Shown: one piece after another, positions 35,637-45,483 of the stretch
How positions within the stretch are numbered: the stretch's first letter is position 1
Layout: each line of letters begins with the position of its first letter
Notes under the pieces: generated by a model
Database searches by the model: none
The model's input: only the letters and a program-made list of their open reading frames with translations
Told to the model about the DNA's origin: nothing
Program-made: the position numbers and the translations under genes
Origin: Paraglaciecola hydrolytica
Lineage (GTDB): Bacteria > Pseudomonadota > Gammaproteobacteria > Enterobacterales > Alteromonadaceae
DNA: 64,000 nt
Assembly: GCF_001565895.1 (NCBI RefSeq)
Contig: NZ_LSNE01000015.1
Span: forward strand, 27,642-91,641
Reading direction: 5' to 3'

Positions 35637-36318
35637 AAGTCGGTGCCCCTTCAGGTAATAATTCCAATCTTATATTGGCAACTTCTATTTCTAAAATCCC
35701 ATCAGAGGCCAAAATAATAGGGCTATTAATTTTACTGAGATCAGCGCCATTTATGGAAAAACAATTAATGGGAATGGGAAATAAAACCCATTCATCGGTT
35801 TCCATACCTCTTAACATTTTATGAATACTTAATTCTCCACGACAGGGATATCCACAATCCATACCTATGGTCACACCCGTTTTGGGCTTTTTAAGAATTT
35901 TGATTTCCATGGTCAGTGCAGCCCTATTTTCTAATTTACTTAAATCCACTGGTGCACCATAAATAGCAAACTGCCCTTTACCTTTGTTACGTGACCATTT
36001 AAGACGCAAAGCATCACCCTTTTGTTTATGGTCTGAACGAGAAACTTCTATTTGTTTATTAGCCGATTTTGCTTCATCAGTTGTTATGGGCATCACCCAG
36101 TTACCTTCATCACCCAACGTCAACCCCCAACCACCAACGGGCTTACCATCAAAAAAATAAAAGTAATTGGCATTAAGTGCTTTTTCTTGTGCGACTACCC
36201 CACCAGTTAACAATAACAAACTGGCGAAAATGCCTATTAATCCGCGACTTAAAACAGATTTAATCCCTACACTAGTATTAAAGTATTGGTTTTTATGGCA
36301 TTGACTTGAATTTTGCAT
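35626..36318 (-). CDS. Secreted stand-alone ExoP_C-like galactose-binding-domain protein
   Basis: About 230 residues with a membrane/signal segment (GIFASLLLLTGGVVA) and no catalytic module. The mature part follows the order of the C-terminal domain of the GH3 enzyme at 12420: ALRLKWS, then VDLSKLENRAALTMEIKI against VDLSRQATGDMAIQIDYQV, GMDCGYPCRGELSI against IECETCNGELDIS, and IPINCFSINGADL against IKLSCFGLSNEQL. It may be a carbohydrate-binding protein that helps the neighbouring glycosidases. The ATG at 36318 has AAGGA 7 bases upstream and was preferred to a TTG at 36369. First gene of the operon. Confidence 0.78.
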   Translation of the reverse strand: MQNSSQCHKNQYFNTSVGIKSVLSRGLIGIFASLLLLTGGVVAQEKALNANYFYFFDGKPVGGWGLTLGDEGNWVMPITTDEAKSANKQIEVSRSDHKQKGDALRLKWSRNKGKGQFAIYGAPVDLSKLENRAALTMEIKILKKPKTGVTIGMDCGYPCRGELSIHKMLRGMETDEWVLFPIPINCFSINGADLSKINSPIILASDGILEIEVANIRLELLPEGAPTCAA

Positions 36319-36395
36319 TTTTTCCATCCTTATTTGTACTGATAAGCTATTTTGGGGGACATTTTTCAAATTAACTTAAGATGAGATATACCATC

Positions 36396-36471
36396 TGTAA
36401 CATATTCATTGTAAATGTAATGTTACAAAAATGCGGGCTTCTCAGGGCATTACATTATGTAGTTATGTAAT
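36396..36471. promoter_or_regulatory. Two inverted repeats in the divergent xylan-locus promoter
   Basis: TGTAACAT (36396-36403) pairs with ATGTTACA (36420-36427), and ATTACAT (36449-36455) pairs with ATGTAAT (36465-36471). Both dyads share TTACAT-like arms and lie between the ExoP_C-like gene and manD, so they could bind a regulator of both operons. No regulator gene is adjacent. Confidence 0.45.
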
Positions 36472-36595
36472 TACGTTAATAAATTTAACAGTATGGCAAC
36501 AGACACTTTTAGGCAAAAATAAGGCACGCTGTCTATTAACACCCCAATGTGATGCTCAAATTATTTAAAGCCACTTATCTTTACTGGAGTTATAT

Positions 36596-37804
36596 ATGAA
36601 AATCCGTGCTGTTCGAGTAATAGTAACTTGCCCGAGTCGCAATTTTGTCACCCTTAAAATTGAAACTGAATGCGGACTTTATGGTGTGGGTGATGCCACC
36701 CTAAATGGTCGTGAATTGGCCGTTGCGTCTTACTTACAAGACCATCTCATTCCCTGTTTGATTGGCCGCGATGCTTCACAGATTGAAGATATTTGGCAGT
36801 ATTTTTACAAAGGTGCCTATTGGCGCCGTGGCCCGGTCACCATGACAGCCATTGCCGCTATCGATGTGGCTTTGTGGGACATCAAAGCCAAAGCGGCCAA
36901 TATGCCTTTATATCAATTACTCGGTGGTAAAAGTCGCCACGGCGTATTGGTGTATAGTCATGCTAATGGTCGTGACTTGGAAGAAACCGTCGATGAAGTG
37001 GGTCGCCATATCGATATGGGTTATAAAGCCATACGTGCTCAATCAGGGATACCCGGACTTGATGGCACTTATGGGGTATCAAAAATAAAGGGGTTTTATG
37101 AACCAGCCGATGCAGACTTACCCTCAGAAAGTGTTTGGTCTACCAGCAAGTACCTGAATTTTTTACCCTCTTTGTTTGAAAAACTTCGTGCTACTTACGG
37201 TTACGAACATCACTTATTACACGATGTGCACCACAGGCTGACGCCCATTGAAGCAGCTCGATTGGGAAAAGACTTAGAGCCTTATCGGCTGTTTTGGATG
37301 GAAGATGCCGTGCCCGCTGAATTGCAAGAAGGATTCAGGTTGATTAGACAACATACCACCACCCCCATTGCGGTGGGTGAGGTGTTTTCGTCTATTTACG
37401 ATTGCCAACAATTGATTACCGAACAACTGATTGACTATATTCGCACCACCATAGTCCATGCTGGCGGAGTTACTCATTTGAAAAAAATCGCCGCCTTAGC
37501 TGATCTTTATCATGTCAAAACCGGCTTCCATGGTGCTACCGATTTATCGCCCATCACTATGGGTTGTGCCTTACATTTTGATAGCTGGGTACCTAATTTT
37601 GGCATTCAAGAACATATGCACCATAGCGAATTGACTAACGAAGTATTTCCCCATGATTACCATTTTGAGCAAGGTTATATGTACCTTGGCGATAAAGTAG
37701 GTCATGGTTCTGACATCGACGAAAAACTCGCTGCCAAATATCCCTATCAACGTGCCTATTTACCAGTTAACCGACTGGAAGATGGCTCTATGTTTAACTG
37801 GTAA
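36596..37804 (+). CDS. manD: D-mannonate dehydratase, enolase superfamily
   Basis: A 402-residue enolase-superfamily dehydratase that converts D-mannonate to 2-keto-3-deoxy-D-gluconate, a step in glucuronate catabolism. Length and numbering agree exactly with Novosphingobium ManD: metal ligands Asp210 (LHDVHH), Glu236 (WMEDAV) and Glu262 (VGEVFS), catalytic Arg147, Tyr159 and His212, and Glu339-region IQEHM. Position 314 is Ala (HGATDLSP), which as I recall marks the efficient mannonate-specific group rather than the RspA-like group with Pro. TGGAG lies 6 bases before the ATG. It is divergent from the xylanolytic operon and followed by a ThuA-like gene. Confidence 0.93.
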   Translation: MKIRAVRVIVTCPSRNFVTLKIETECGLYGVGDATLNGRELAVASYLQDHLIPCLIGRDASQIEDIWQYFYKGAYWRRGPVTMTAIAAIDVALWDIKAKAANMPLYQLLGGKSRHGVLVYSHANGRDLEETVDEVGRHIDMGYKAIRAQSGIPGLDGTYGVSKIKGFYEPADADLPSESVWSTSKYLNFLPSLFEKLRATYGYEHHLLHDVHHRLTPIEAARLGKDLEPYRLFWMEDAVPAELQEGFRLIRQHTTTPIAVGEVFSSIYDCQQLITEQLIDYIRTTIVHAGGVTHLKKIAALADLYHVKTGFHGATDLSPITMGCALHFDSWVPNFGIQEHMHHSELTNEVFPHDYHFEQGYMYLGDKVGHGSDIDEKLAAKYPYQRAYLPVNRLEDGSMFNW

Positions 37805-37821
37805 AATAAAAAGGAAAAACA

Positions 37822-38589
37822 ATGAAACTATCGAAAAAACTAAGCTGCCTGGGACTATTATTAGTCTCCCTATGTCAAACGGCCATTGCTGAACAATTTA
37901 ATGTATTGGTATTCAGTAAAACCGCTGGCTGGCATCATAAATCCATCAATGCTGGTGTCACCGCCTTAGAAAAAATGGCGCAAAACCACCATTTCAGTAT
38001 GGATTGGCAAGAAGATGCTAATCTGATTAACAGTAAAAATCTGGCGAAATTTGATGTGGTACTGTTTTTACAAACCACTGGGGATGCACTTAACGACGAG
38101 CAACAAAAAGCCTTAGAAGCATTTATCCAATCAGGTAAAGGATTTGTAGGCGTACACAGTGCCAGTGATACCGAATATGACTGGCCTTGGTATGGTAAAT
38201 TAGTGGGTCGCCAATTTAAAATTCATCCGCAAATTCAAACCGCACGTTTAACCGTATTAGACAGAAAGTTTCCGGGTTTAGAATACCTACCTGACTCTAG
38301 TTTATGGACCGAAGAATGGTATGAATTTGGTGCGGAGTTAAGCCCTAACTTGAATTATATCTTGAGTGTCGATGAAAGTACTTATGATCCCAAAGTCAGC
38401 TGGGGCGACAACCATGGTAAAGGCATGGGTAAATTTCACCCAATTGCTTGGTATCAAAATTATGATGGTGGCCGTTCATTTTATACTGGCTTAGGCCACA
38501 TGGGTGTTTCGTACGAAAACAAAGCCTTTATCGAACATTTATACGGCGGTATTTATTGGGCTGCGACTGGTAAAGGTATGACAAAATAA
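37822..38589 (+). CDS. Exported ThuA-like domain protein
   Basis: A 255-residue protein with a signal peptide (ending TAIAEQF) and a ThuA/class I glutamine amidotransferase-like fold: VLVFSKTAGWHHKSI, FDVVLFLQTTGD, GKGFVGVHSASDTEYDW, WTEEWYEF and RSFYTGLGHMGVSYENKAF. ThuA-like proteins sit in many polysaccharide-utilisation loci; their reaction is not established. It lies 17 bp after manD with AAAAGGAA before the ATG, so it is the second gene of the manD operon, and ends in a bidirectional terminator. Confidence 0.9.
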   Translation: MKLSKKLSCLGLLLVSLCQTAIAEQFNVLVFSKTAGWHHKSINAGVTALEKMAQNHHFSMDWQEDANLINSKNLAKFDVVLFLQTTGDALNDEQQKALEAFIQSGKGFVGVHSASDTEYDWPWYGKLVGRQFKIHPQIQTARLTVLDRKFPGLEYLPDSSLWTEEWYEFGAELSPNLNYILSVDESTYDPKVSWGDNHGKGMGKFHPIAWYQNYDGGRSFYTGLGHMGVSYENKAFIEHLYGGIYWAATGKGMTK

Positions 38590-38596
38590 ACAAAAA

Positions 38597-38625
38597 AAAT
38601 GGCCTCAAGTGAGGCCATTTTTCTT
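38597..38625. terminator. Bidirectional terminator between ThuA-like and DUF2750 genes
   Basis: A 10-bp stem AAATGGCCTC/GAGGCCATTT with a 4-base loop has a T-rich tail to the right and A-rich sequence to the left, so it serves both converging genes. Confidence 0.92.
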
Positions 38626-38627
38626 TG

Positions 38628-38993
38628 TCAGCTTTTTTTGAATGCTTCTATTTCAGCGACCTTCTGACTAAATTCCGCCAATTCAACTTCTAGGTATTCA
38701 TCACCTTGCCAATCAACACCGATCATCACATTGTCTTCGGCTAAATCTTCAACCCAAAACTCTAACCAATCTGCCACGCTGATCTTGACCGGCGCATAGC
38801 CTTGCCATTCATCCGTACAATGGCTTTTAGCCAGTTCTTCACTCGACCATAGCGGCATGACATCGGTATCTTCAAAATTAATTGAATCTAAAATCACCCA
38901 CCCATCACTGGCTTTGTCATGCAACGCCCAAAGTTGTTGAGTTAATTTTACCGTCGCGATAAAAGTGTCGAAGTGTGTCGTATTGTTGTCCAT
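38628..38993 (-). CDS. DUF2750 family protein (second copy)
   Basis: About 121 acidic residues with the same motif order as the protein at 4152: QQLWALHDKASDGWVIL, LWSSEELAKSHC, DWLEFWVEDLAEDNVMIGVDW and an acidic C-terminal helix. Function unknown. The frame opens at an ATG at 39032, but the ATG at 38993 places the N-terminus as in the other copy and was preferred; neither has a strong ribosome binding site. It is convergent with the ThuA-like gene. Confidence 0.78.
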   Translation of the reverse strand: MDNNTTHFDTFIATVKLTQQLWALHDKASDGWVILDSINFEDTDVMPLWSSEELAKSHCTDEWQGYAPVKISVADWLEFWVEDLAEDNVMIGVDWQGDEYLEVELAEFSQKVAEIEAFKKS

Positions 38994-39176
38994 GATTAAC
39001 CCAAAATAGTCTGTAATAATGCCACCTATCATACGGAGTTAGATAAGGCGGAACAATGCTAAATTTGTTTCAGCAAAAAGCTGCTCAAACTACTATCCCT
39101 GCCCACGTAAGTTATCCATGCCCTACTGGATCCTGTATGCTGTTACTCAACTATTGATGATTAACTTGAAGCCTAA

Positions 39177-39575
39177 GTGAAAGAGTGTACTCAATGTGGA
39201 AAATGCTGTACTAAGTACAGCGACGGTGGGTTGTCCGTTACAGACAGTGAAATTGATATGTGGCAATTATTTCGCCCTGACATTGCCGACTATGTCAAAA
39301 ATGGTTTGATATGGTTCAACCCTCAAAATGGTCAAGCCCTGTCCTTGTGTCCCTTTTTACGTAAAGTGCCAGAGCAAGAAATTTACACCTGCGATATTTA
39401 TTATGACAGGCCAGATGATTGCAAATCTTATCCGGTGACCATTCAGCAAATGCTGCAAGACGAGTGTGAAATGCTCGAAGACGCTGATCTTAAACATCCC
39501 GACCAAGCGCAACAAAACTTAGACAGCCTCATGGCCGATAGTCGCCCGCCCTTTAGCAGCAAATATCATGGCTAA
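39177..39575 (+). CDS. YkgJ-type cysteine-cluster protein
   Basis: A 132-residue protein with the cysteine pattern of the YkgJ/UPF0153 family: CTQCGKCC at residues 4-11, CPFL near 61, CDIYYDRPDDCKSYP near 76-90. These cysteines probably bind zinc or an iron-sulfur cluster. The start is a GTG, with TTGAAG 6 bases upstream, placing the cysteine cluster immediately at the N-terminus as in the family. Its role is unknown. In the 208 bp after it, one short frame overlaps its stop (MAKPKIIGI, 31 codons) but I would not call it. Confidence 0.85.
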   Translation: MKECTQCGKCCTKYSDGGLSVTDSEIDMWQLFRPDIADYVKNGLIWFNPQNGQALSLCPFLRKVPEQEIYTCDIYYDRPDDCKSYPVTIQQMLQDECEMLEDADLKHPDQAQQNLDSLMADSRPPFSSKYHG

Positions 39576-39783
39576 ACCCAAAATCATTGGAATTGCACAG
39601 CGGTGGCAAATGAATGACAAATTGGTATGGAACCAATTTGAACAGCCGGAGGCTGGCCTTTAGGTGAAAACCATGGAGGGTTTTCCTAATCCCCATGAGC
39701 TTAGTGTACTAAGTGCTAATACCAACTCACGGCGAATGAGCACAGCCAACAAACGTGCAGTTTCAAAGATGAAGGATAAACAA

Positions 39784-40566
39784 TCAATTAGTAAACTGTT
39801 CTGCCCGCGTAAATACCAACTGTTGAGCCTTACTGCGTGCTGCATCAAAGCGGTAGCCCGCCACATCAAAATCTTCTAATTGTTTAAGCTCGCTTAAACG
39901 ATTTTGTATGATGTAACGAGCCATCAAACCACGGGCTCTTTTTGCATAAAAGCTAATGACTTTATATTGACCGTTTTTACAATCCAGAAAAGTCGGCGTG
40001 ATGATCTGAGCTTTCAAAACTTTAGGTTTAACTGCTTTAAAGTATTCGTTAGAAGCAAGGTTAATCAATACATTATCACCCTGCTCGACCAATACCTCAT
40101 TAAGTTTAGTGGTGATACGTTCACCCCAAAATTGATAGAGATCCTTACCTCGTTTGGTATCCAATTTGGTTCCCATTTCGAGGCGATAAGCCTGCATCAA
40201 ATCCAAGGGTTTTAATAAGCCATACAAACCAGACAATATGCGTAAATGCTGCTGAGCATATTCGCTGTCAGCCGAACTAAAACTCGTAGCATCCAATCCG
40301 CTATACACGTCGCCGTTAAAGGCTAACATGGCTTGTTTGGCGTTGTCGGCAGAAAAAGGAGTTTGCCAAGCGGCATAACGATCAGCGTTTAAACCCGCCA
40401 GTTTGTCAGAGATTTTCATCAAGGATGAGATATTGGCCGGACTGAGTTTGCGACACCGATTAATCAACTGCTCTGAATGTTCCAACATATCAGGCTGAGT
40501 AAACTGAGAAAACCTAGCGGGAGTCTCAAAATCCAGGTTTTTAGCGGGGGAAATAACAACTAACAT
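39784..40566 (-). CDS. yaaA: Peroxide stress protein YaaA (UPF0246)
   Basis: A 260-residue cytoplasmic protein that begins [16 protein letters not shown], the family hallmark, and contains LFGLL-like [33 protein letters not shown] and a basic end typical of YaaA. In E. coli it lowers intracellular free iron under hydrogen peroxide stress and is under OxyR control. An ATG at 40581 adds five residues; the ATG at 40566 matches the family start. A peroxide-stress gene in a genome with haloperoxidase-like functions is compatible but not evidence of linkage. Confidence 0.94.
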   Translation of the reverse strand: MLVVISPAKNLDFETPARFSQFTQPDMLEHSEQLINRCRKLSPANISSLMKISDKLAGLNADRYAAWQTPFSADNAKQAMLAFNGDVYSGLDATSFSSADSEYAQQHLRILSGLYGLLKPLDLMQAYRLEMGTKLDTKRGKDLYQFWGERITTKLNEVLVEQGDNVLINLASNEYFKAVKPKVLKAQIITPTFLDCKNGQYKVISFYAKRARGLMARYIIQNRLSELKQLEDFDVAGYRFDAARSKAQQLVFTRAEQFTN

Positions 40567-40915
40567 ACAATAACTAACCATTTAAAATTTGTGTTGATAT
40601 GTGGCACAAGTTGCTAATTGCAAGGGTAGTTTCTGTTCTTTTGTTACTGTTTCCGATAACAGTTCAAGACCAAGCCTACTATTATGACTCCTCACAATAG
40701 CGTTATTTTAGTTGTGCTTTATTAGAGTAAAAGTAGCAACATTGGGATATCAACGATACTCTGTATCAATCAATTAATTTTATTTGTATGACAAATACGT
40801 TTATACTTTATTTGAATCGGCTAATATTACATATAGTATTCATCTTAATTCTTTGAAAGCCTTATATTTATTGCCAAAATAGACACTAGCAAGAGCGAAC
40901 ACCAACGAGGATACC
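40567..40915. other. Intergenic region before transaldolase, with a possible promoter
   Basis: 349 AT-rich bases, no gene. TTGAAT at 40812-40817 and TAGTAT at 40834-40839 are 16 bp apart and could be the -35 and -10 of the tal-pgi transcript, about 75 bp before the tal start. A weak 6-bp dyad ACTGTT/AACAGT lies near 40645-40662. Confidence 0.3.
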
Positions 40916-41869
40916 ATGTCTAATCAGTTACAAGCATTACGTGCCATTACTACCGTTGTAGCCGACACCGGCGACATCGAAGCAATTAAAAAATACCAGC
41001 CTGTCGATGCGACGACTAACCCTTCTTTATTACTGAAAGCGGCAGAAATGCCCCAGTATAAGTCCCATATTGAACAGTCGGTTGCTTGGGCTAAACAACA
41101 ATCTAATGATCCTGAACAACAAATCATTGATGCTGGCGATAAACTTTCTGTTTTGATTGGTACCGATATTGTGAATATTGTGCCCGGTCGTATATCCACA
41201 GAAGTGGATGCACGATTATCTTTTGATACCGCGGCCAGTGTCGAAAAAGCCCATAAGCTGATTGCTTTGTATCAAGAAGCAGGCATCGGCAAAGAGCGCA
41301 TTTTGATCAAATTGGCTTCTACTTGGGAAGGCATCTGTGCAGCGGAACAATTAGAAAAAGAAGGTATCAACTGTAACCTGACATTATTGTTCGGTTTTGC
41401 TCAAGCTCAAGCCTGTGCCGAAGCTGGTGCCTATCTAATTTCTCCTTTTGTTGGCCGTATACTGGATTGGTACAAAGCCAAAACCGGCAAAGCCAGTTAC
41501 GAACCATCTGAAGATCCAGGTGTGAGATCAGTCACTAAAATCTATAACTTCTATAAAGAGCACGGTTATAAAACGGTCGTAATGGGCGCGAGCTTCAGAA
41601 ATACCGACGAAATTACCGAATTAGCCGGCTGTGATCGTTTAACAATTGGCCCTGGTTTGTTAGAAGAATTGTCCCAGACTGATGCACCTTTACCGCTTAA
41701 ACTAAAAGATACTGGTGCAACTTCAACGCCGGGTCCGCGTTTAACTGAAGCGCAATTCCGTTGGGAAATGAACCAAGATGCCATGGCCACAGAAAAATTA
41801 TCTGAAGGCATCCGTAATTTTGCAATCGACCAAGTTAAACTTGAAACCTTGCTAAGAAGCTACTTCTAA
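40916..41869 (+). CDS. tal: Transaldolase
   Basis: A 317-residue cytosolic enzyme of the non-oxidative pentose phosphate pathway. It moves a dihydroxyacetone unit from sedoheptulose-7-phosphate to glyceraldehyde-3-phosphate. TalB-type features are [12 protein letters not shown] at the N-terminus, the Schiff-base lysine in [25 protein letters not shown] and [12 protein letters not shown]. The length equals E. coli TalB. GAGG lies 7 bases before the ATG. It is followed by a terminator and then pgi. Confidence 0.97.
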   Translation: MSNQLQALRAITTVVADTGDIEAIKKYQPVDATTNPSLLLKAAEMPQYKSHIEQSVAWAKQQSNDPEQQIIDAGDKLSVLIGTDIVNIVPGRISTEVDARLSFDTAASVEKAHKLIALYQEAGIGKERILIKLASTWEGICAAEQLEKEGINCNLTLLFGFAQAQACAEAGAYLISPFVGRILDWYKAKTGKASYEPSEDPGVRSVTKIYNFYKEHGYKTVVMGASFRNTDEITELAGCDRLTIGPGLLEELSQTDAPLPLKLKDTGATSTPGPRLTEAQFRWEMNQDAMATEKLSEGIRNFAIDQVKLETLLRSYF

Positions 41870-41888
41870 ACATACAGTGACATAAAAC

Positions 41889-41920
41889 AAAGCGTCTGAA
41901 TTAGGCGCTTTTTTATTTTT
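41889..41920 (+). terminator. Terminator between tal and pgi
   Basis: A short stem AGCGTCT/AGGCGCT (one G-T pair) is followed by TTTTT-A-TTTTT. It is 20 bp past the tal stop and 40 bp before pgi, so it may only partly uncouple the two. Confidence 0.75.
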
Positions 41921-41955
41921 TACCGTTCAAACTGACAATACACGAGGCCTTTAAC

Positions 41956-43599
41956 ATGACAGCACTCACTTCCTCCACTTCTTGGCAACAATTAACTGCC
42001 CTTGCTGAACAGGTTAAAACTCAGCATATGCGTGATTGGTTTGCGGCAGACCCAAAACGTGCTCAAAAATACACAGTCGCGGCCTGTGGAATTGAACTGG
42101 ATTATTCCAAAAACTTAATTACTGACGAGGTGCTAGCTGCCTTACAAAGTTTGGCCAATGAGTCCCAAGTGGCTGAGAAACGTGATGGCATGTTCGCTGG
42201 CGACATCATCAACCACACCGAAAAACGTGCGGTATTGCACACTGCTTTGCGTAACTACTCAGGCAAACCTGTATTAGTCGATGGTCAAGACGTGATGCCT
42301 GAAGTGCAAGCCTGTCAGCAAAAGATCAAAGACTTTGTAGCCAGTGTGCATAAAGGCGAACGTAAAGGACTAAGTGGCAAACCTTTAACTCAAATCGTAG
42401 CCATTGGCATAGGCGGCTCCTTCCTTGGTCCCAAAATCATGTCTGAAACCCTTAAACCTTATTGGTTTAAAGGCGTGAAAGTACACTATGTGGCCAACGT
42501 TGATGGTTGCCATATTCAGGATGTGTTAGCTGGTTTAGACCATGAAGAAACCTTAGTAGTCATGTCTTCCAAGTCATTTACTACCCAAGAAACCTTGCAA
42601 AATACTTTAACGGCTAAAGCTTGGTTCTTAAAAGCCGGTGGTACTCAGCAAGATATCGCTAAACACTTCATCGCCGTGTCTTCTAACATTAAAGCCGCCA
42701 CTGACTTTGGTATGGCTGAAGATAATATCTTCCCCATGTGGGATTGGGTGGGAGGTCGTTATTCGTTGTGGTCAGCTATAGGTTTACCTATCGCACTGAC
42801 GATTGGCTATGAGCACTATGAGGCCCTATTAAAAGGCGCTTATGCCATGGATGAGCATTTCCAAACGGCTCCCGCTGAGCAAAACTTACCCATGATTTTG
42901 GCTTTATTAGGTGTGTGGTATATCAACTTTTTTGGCGCCCAAAGCCATGTATTGTTGCCTTATTATCATTATATGCGTGGCTTTCCAGCTTATGTACAAC
43001 AGTTGGATATGGAAAGTAACGGCAAACGTATTGCAGGTGACAGTACGGTTACTGACTACGCTACTGGCCCCATTATTTGGGGTAGCGAAGGTACTAACGG
43101 TCAACATTCATTCCACCAGCTTATCCACCAAGGTACGGTATTAGTGCCAGCTGATTTTATGTTGCCCTTGAATGTCCCTAATCAGGATAAAACCCATCAT
43201 GCCATGTTGGCCTCTAACTGTTTTGGTCAAACTCAGGCTTTGATGCAAGGTAAAACCTTAGCAGAGTGTAAAGCCGATTTAGCCGCTAAAGGATTGGATG
43301 CAGCTACGTTAGAATCACTAGCTACCCATAAAACCATGCCGGGTAATAAACCCAGCAATACCTTGTTATTCGATCAGGTTGATCCTGCTACTTTAGGCGC
43401 CTTAGTGGCACTGTATGAACATAAAGTATTTGTCCAAGGTGCCATTTGGGGAGTAAATTCCTTTGATCAATGGGGTGTTGAATTAGGCAAAGAGCTGGGT
43501 AATCAAGTATTAGACAAACTTGTGAATACTCAAGCTGAGCTAAGTTTTGACAGTTCAACCAATCAGTTGATTAACAAGTTTAGACAAGCTAACGCTTAA
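41956..43599 (+). CDS. pgi: Glucose-6-phosphate isomerase
   Basis: A 547-residue glycolytic enzyme that interconverts glucose-6-phosphate and fructose-6-phosphate. Both family signatures are present: the sugar-isomerase block with [14 protein letters not shown] and [12 protein letters not shown], and [15 protein letters not shown]; the catalytic Glu lies in [11 protein letters not shown] and the lysine in [14 protein letters not shown]. It matches E. coli Pgi (549) in length. GAGG is 8 bases before the ATG. Gene order tal-pgi brings the pentose phosphate pathway and glycolysis together. Confidence 0.98.
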   Translation: MTALTSSTSWQQLTALAEQVKTQHMRDWFAADPKRAQKYTVAACGIELDYSKNLITDEVLAALQSLANESQVAEKRDGMFAGDIINHTEKRAVLHTALRNYSGKPVLVDGQDVMPEVQACQQKIKDFVASVHKGERKGLSGKPLTQIVAIGIGGSFLGPKIMSETLKPYWFKGVKVHYVANVDGCHIQDVLAGLDHEETLVVMSSKSFTTQETLQNTLTAKAWFLKAGGTQQDIAKHFIAVSSNIKAATDFGMAEDNIFPMWDWVGGRYSLWSAIGLPIALTIGYEHYEALLKGAYAMDEHFQTAPAEQNLPMILALLGVWYINFFGAQSHVLLPYYHYMRGFPAYVQQLDMESNGKRIAGDSTVTDYATGPIIWGSEGTNGQHSFHQLIHQGTVLVPADFMLPLNVPNQDKTHHAMLASNCFGQTQALMQGKTLAECKADLAAKGLDAATLESLATHKTMPGNKPSNTLLFDQVDPATLGALVALYEHKVFVQGAIWGVNSFDQWGVELGKELGNQVLDKLVNTQAELSFDSSTNQLINKFRQANA

Positions 43600-43617
43600 T
43601 CAATCTGTTTATTAATA

Positions 43618-43651
43618 CTGCCAACATCAAGGTGTTGGCAGCGATTTTTTT
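43618..43651 (+). terminator. Rho-independent terminator after pgi
   Basis: A 9-bp perfect stem CTGCCAACA/TGTTGGCAG with a 6-base loop is followed by CGATTTTTTT, 19 bp past the pgi stop. Confidence 0.92.
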
Positions 43652-43843
43652 AAACATCGTGTTTGAATCGTACTATTTTTCTCCACTATCCTAACACCCT
43701 GTCATCAAGCTAGTTCCCACAGCATAATCAGTGGACTTGAGCCGCTACAATGCTTATTCTACTTATACTTTAAAATCTCAGAACAGAGAAATTAAGCACA
43801 TTTTTGTTATAAGATTGTAAATATTTTCACCTAGGGCACTGTT

Positions 43844-45472
43844 ATGGATTCTATTCTGCCGATCATTTTTATCTCACTGGCTATTGCCAGTGTACTTAAC
43901 ATCATTCTTAAAAAATTCTCTGTTTCGCACATTATTGGTTACATCATAACCGGCACTATTATCAGCAACTTGTTTGATTTTAATGGCAGTGAAAATTTAG
44001 CCTCGCTGGACTTAATTGGTGAGTTTGGCATTGTGTTTTTGATGTTCACCATTGGCCTCGAAATATCCTTTGCCAAGTTAAAAAAGATGCGCGACATCGT
44101 ATTTATCAACGGTATTAGCCAAGTCCTCATTAGTGCTTTGATTATCTATCCAGTGGCCCATTATATTTTTGAACTTGATGCAACGTCGTCGATTATTATT
44201 GCGCTAGCCTTTAGTTTGTCATCCACCGCCATCGTGCTGACTTACTTGAAAAAATCTAAAGATATTATTACGCCTTATGGTGAAAAAACCGTGGCCATCC
44301 TGATCTTTCAAGACTTAGCGGTGATCCCCATTTTGTTACTCATCAGCTTTTTAGCCAACAATGAATTATCGATGCAAGAGGTGTTAGTTAAAACCTTGCT
44401 GTCGGCCTTTGCGGTTATTCTTTTTATGTTTACCTTGGGTAAAAAACTGATTGAATGGCTGTTACATTTTTCTACTAATGCCAAGCTCGAAGAACTGTTT
44501 TTAGGCTCGGTATTAACCATAGTGATAGGTGCGTCCCTACTCGCCCATCAAATGGGTTTTACATACTCTTTAGGGGCTTTTATTGCCGGCATGATCATTG
44601 CCGAAACCACTTATCACGTAAAAGTAGAGTCAGATATTGCCTCTTATAAAGATATCTTATTAGGTGCCTTCTTTTTCTCCATCGGCACTAAAATCGACGT
44701 AAACTATTTTTATCACGAGTTTTGGTTAGTTTGTGCGGTTTTACTGCTGACCATGTTAGTCAAAGCCTTGATTATCTTTGGCCTACTCAAACGTAAGGCC
44801 AACAAAAGTGATGCGATTAAATCCGCTATCGCCTTGTGTCAAATTGGTGAGTTTTCCTTTGCGATATTTTCCTTAGCGACTAGCCAACATGTTATTTCTG
44901 ATGAACTGGGTGGATTTTTGATCTTGGTTACTGTGCTCTCCATGATAGTCACACCTTTCATGGTCAATAATATCTACAAACTCGCCTCCTATTTTGTCGT
45001 CGAGTTTTTTGAATCAGATAAGATTACCCCTATCACTGCCACCAACCACACCATCATCTGTGGTTTTGCCATAGTCGGGCGTATTGTCGCCACTGAATTG
45101 ACCAAAAAAAGCATGCGTTTTGTGATTATTTCCGACAACTTACAGCACGTCCTACTTGCTCGTGAAAGGGGCTACATGGCTTATTTTGGTCACTTAGAAA
45201 AACGCCCCGTACTCGAATCACTCAAAGTGGAAGAAGCCGCCAGTATCATCATGACCATGGACAACTTACTGACTAAAAAGATTATTTGTCAGGCCATACT
45301 CGACTATCACCCTGCGGCCAATATCGTGGTTAAAATCAACAGCAAAGAAGAGCAAAGCGCATTAAGCGGCATTGCTATCCATTCTTTTGTGCATGCGCGC
45401 CACGAAGCCGCCTTATTGCTGGTTAAAAAGAGCATGACCATCGCATCCGACCATAACAACTTGCCAGAATAA
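43844..45472 (+). CDS. Kef/CPA2-type monovalent cation:proton antiporter with TrkA-N domain
   Basis: A 542-residue inner-membrane protein. About twelve hydrophobic segments cover residues 1-385, including the CPA2 hallmarks GEFGIVFLMFTIGLE, SLSSTAIVL and FQDLAVIP. From about residue 400 a Rossmann-like TrkA-N domain follows (HTIICGFAIVGRIVATEL, ending near 510). Such proteins exchange K+ or Na+ for protons under nucleotide control. The nucleotide-binding loop is slightly unusual, GFAIVG rather than GxGxxG. AGGG lies 8 bases before the ATG. It is convergent with the GH13 gene, with 11 bp between stops. Confidence 0.93.
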   Translation: MDSILPIIFISLAIASVLNIILKKFSVSHIIGYIITGTIISNLFDFNGSENLASLDLIGEFGIVFLMFTIGLEISFAKLKKMRDIVFINGISQVLISALIIYPVAHYIFELDATSSIIIALAFSLSSTAIVLTYLKKSKDIITPYGEKTVAILIFQDLAVIPILLLISFLANNELSMQEVLVKTLLSAFAVILFMFTLGKKLIEWLLHFSTNAKLEELFLGSVLTIVIGASLLAHQMGFTYSLGAFIAGMIIAETTYHVKVESDIASYKDILLGAFFFSIGTKIDVNYFYHEFWLVCAVLLLTMLVKALIIFGLLKRKANKSDAIKSAIALCQIGEFSFAIFSLATSQHVISDELGGFLILVTVLSMIVTPFMVNNIYKLASYFVVEFFESDKITPITATNHTIICGFAIVGRIVATELTKKSMRFVIISDNLQHVLLARERGYMAYFGHLEKRPVLESLKVEEAASIIMTMDNLLTKKIICQAILDYHPAANIVVKINSKEEQSALSGIAIHSFVHARHEAALLLVKKSMTIASDHNNLPE

Positions 45473-45483
45473 ACTGGCTTTGC

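Noticed and set aside
39664-39879. 71-codon plus-strand frame overlapping the end of yaaA
   Set aside because: Half of it is antisense to yaaA and there is no ribosome binding site or family match.
41889-41955. Possible promoter between tal and pgi
   Set aside because: The gap holds a terminator but no -35/-10 pair I can defend; pgi may rely on read-through.
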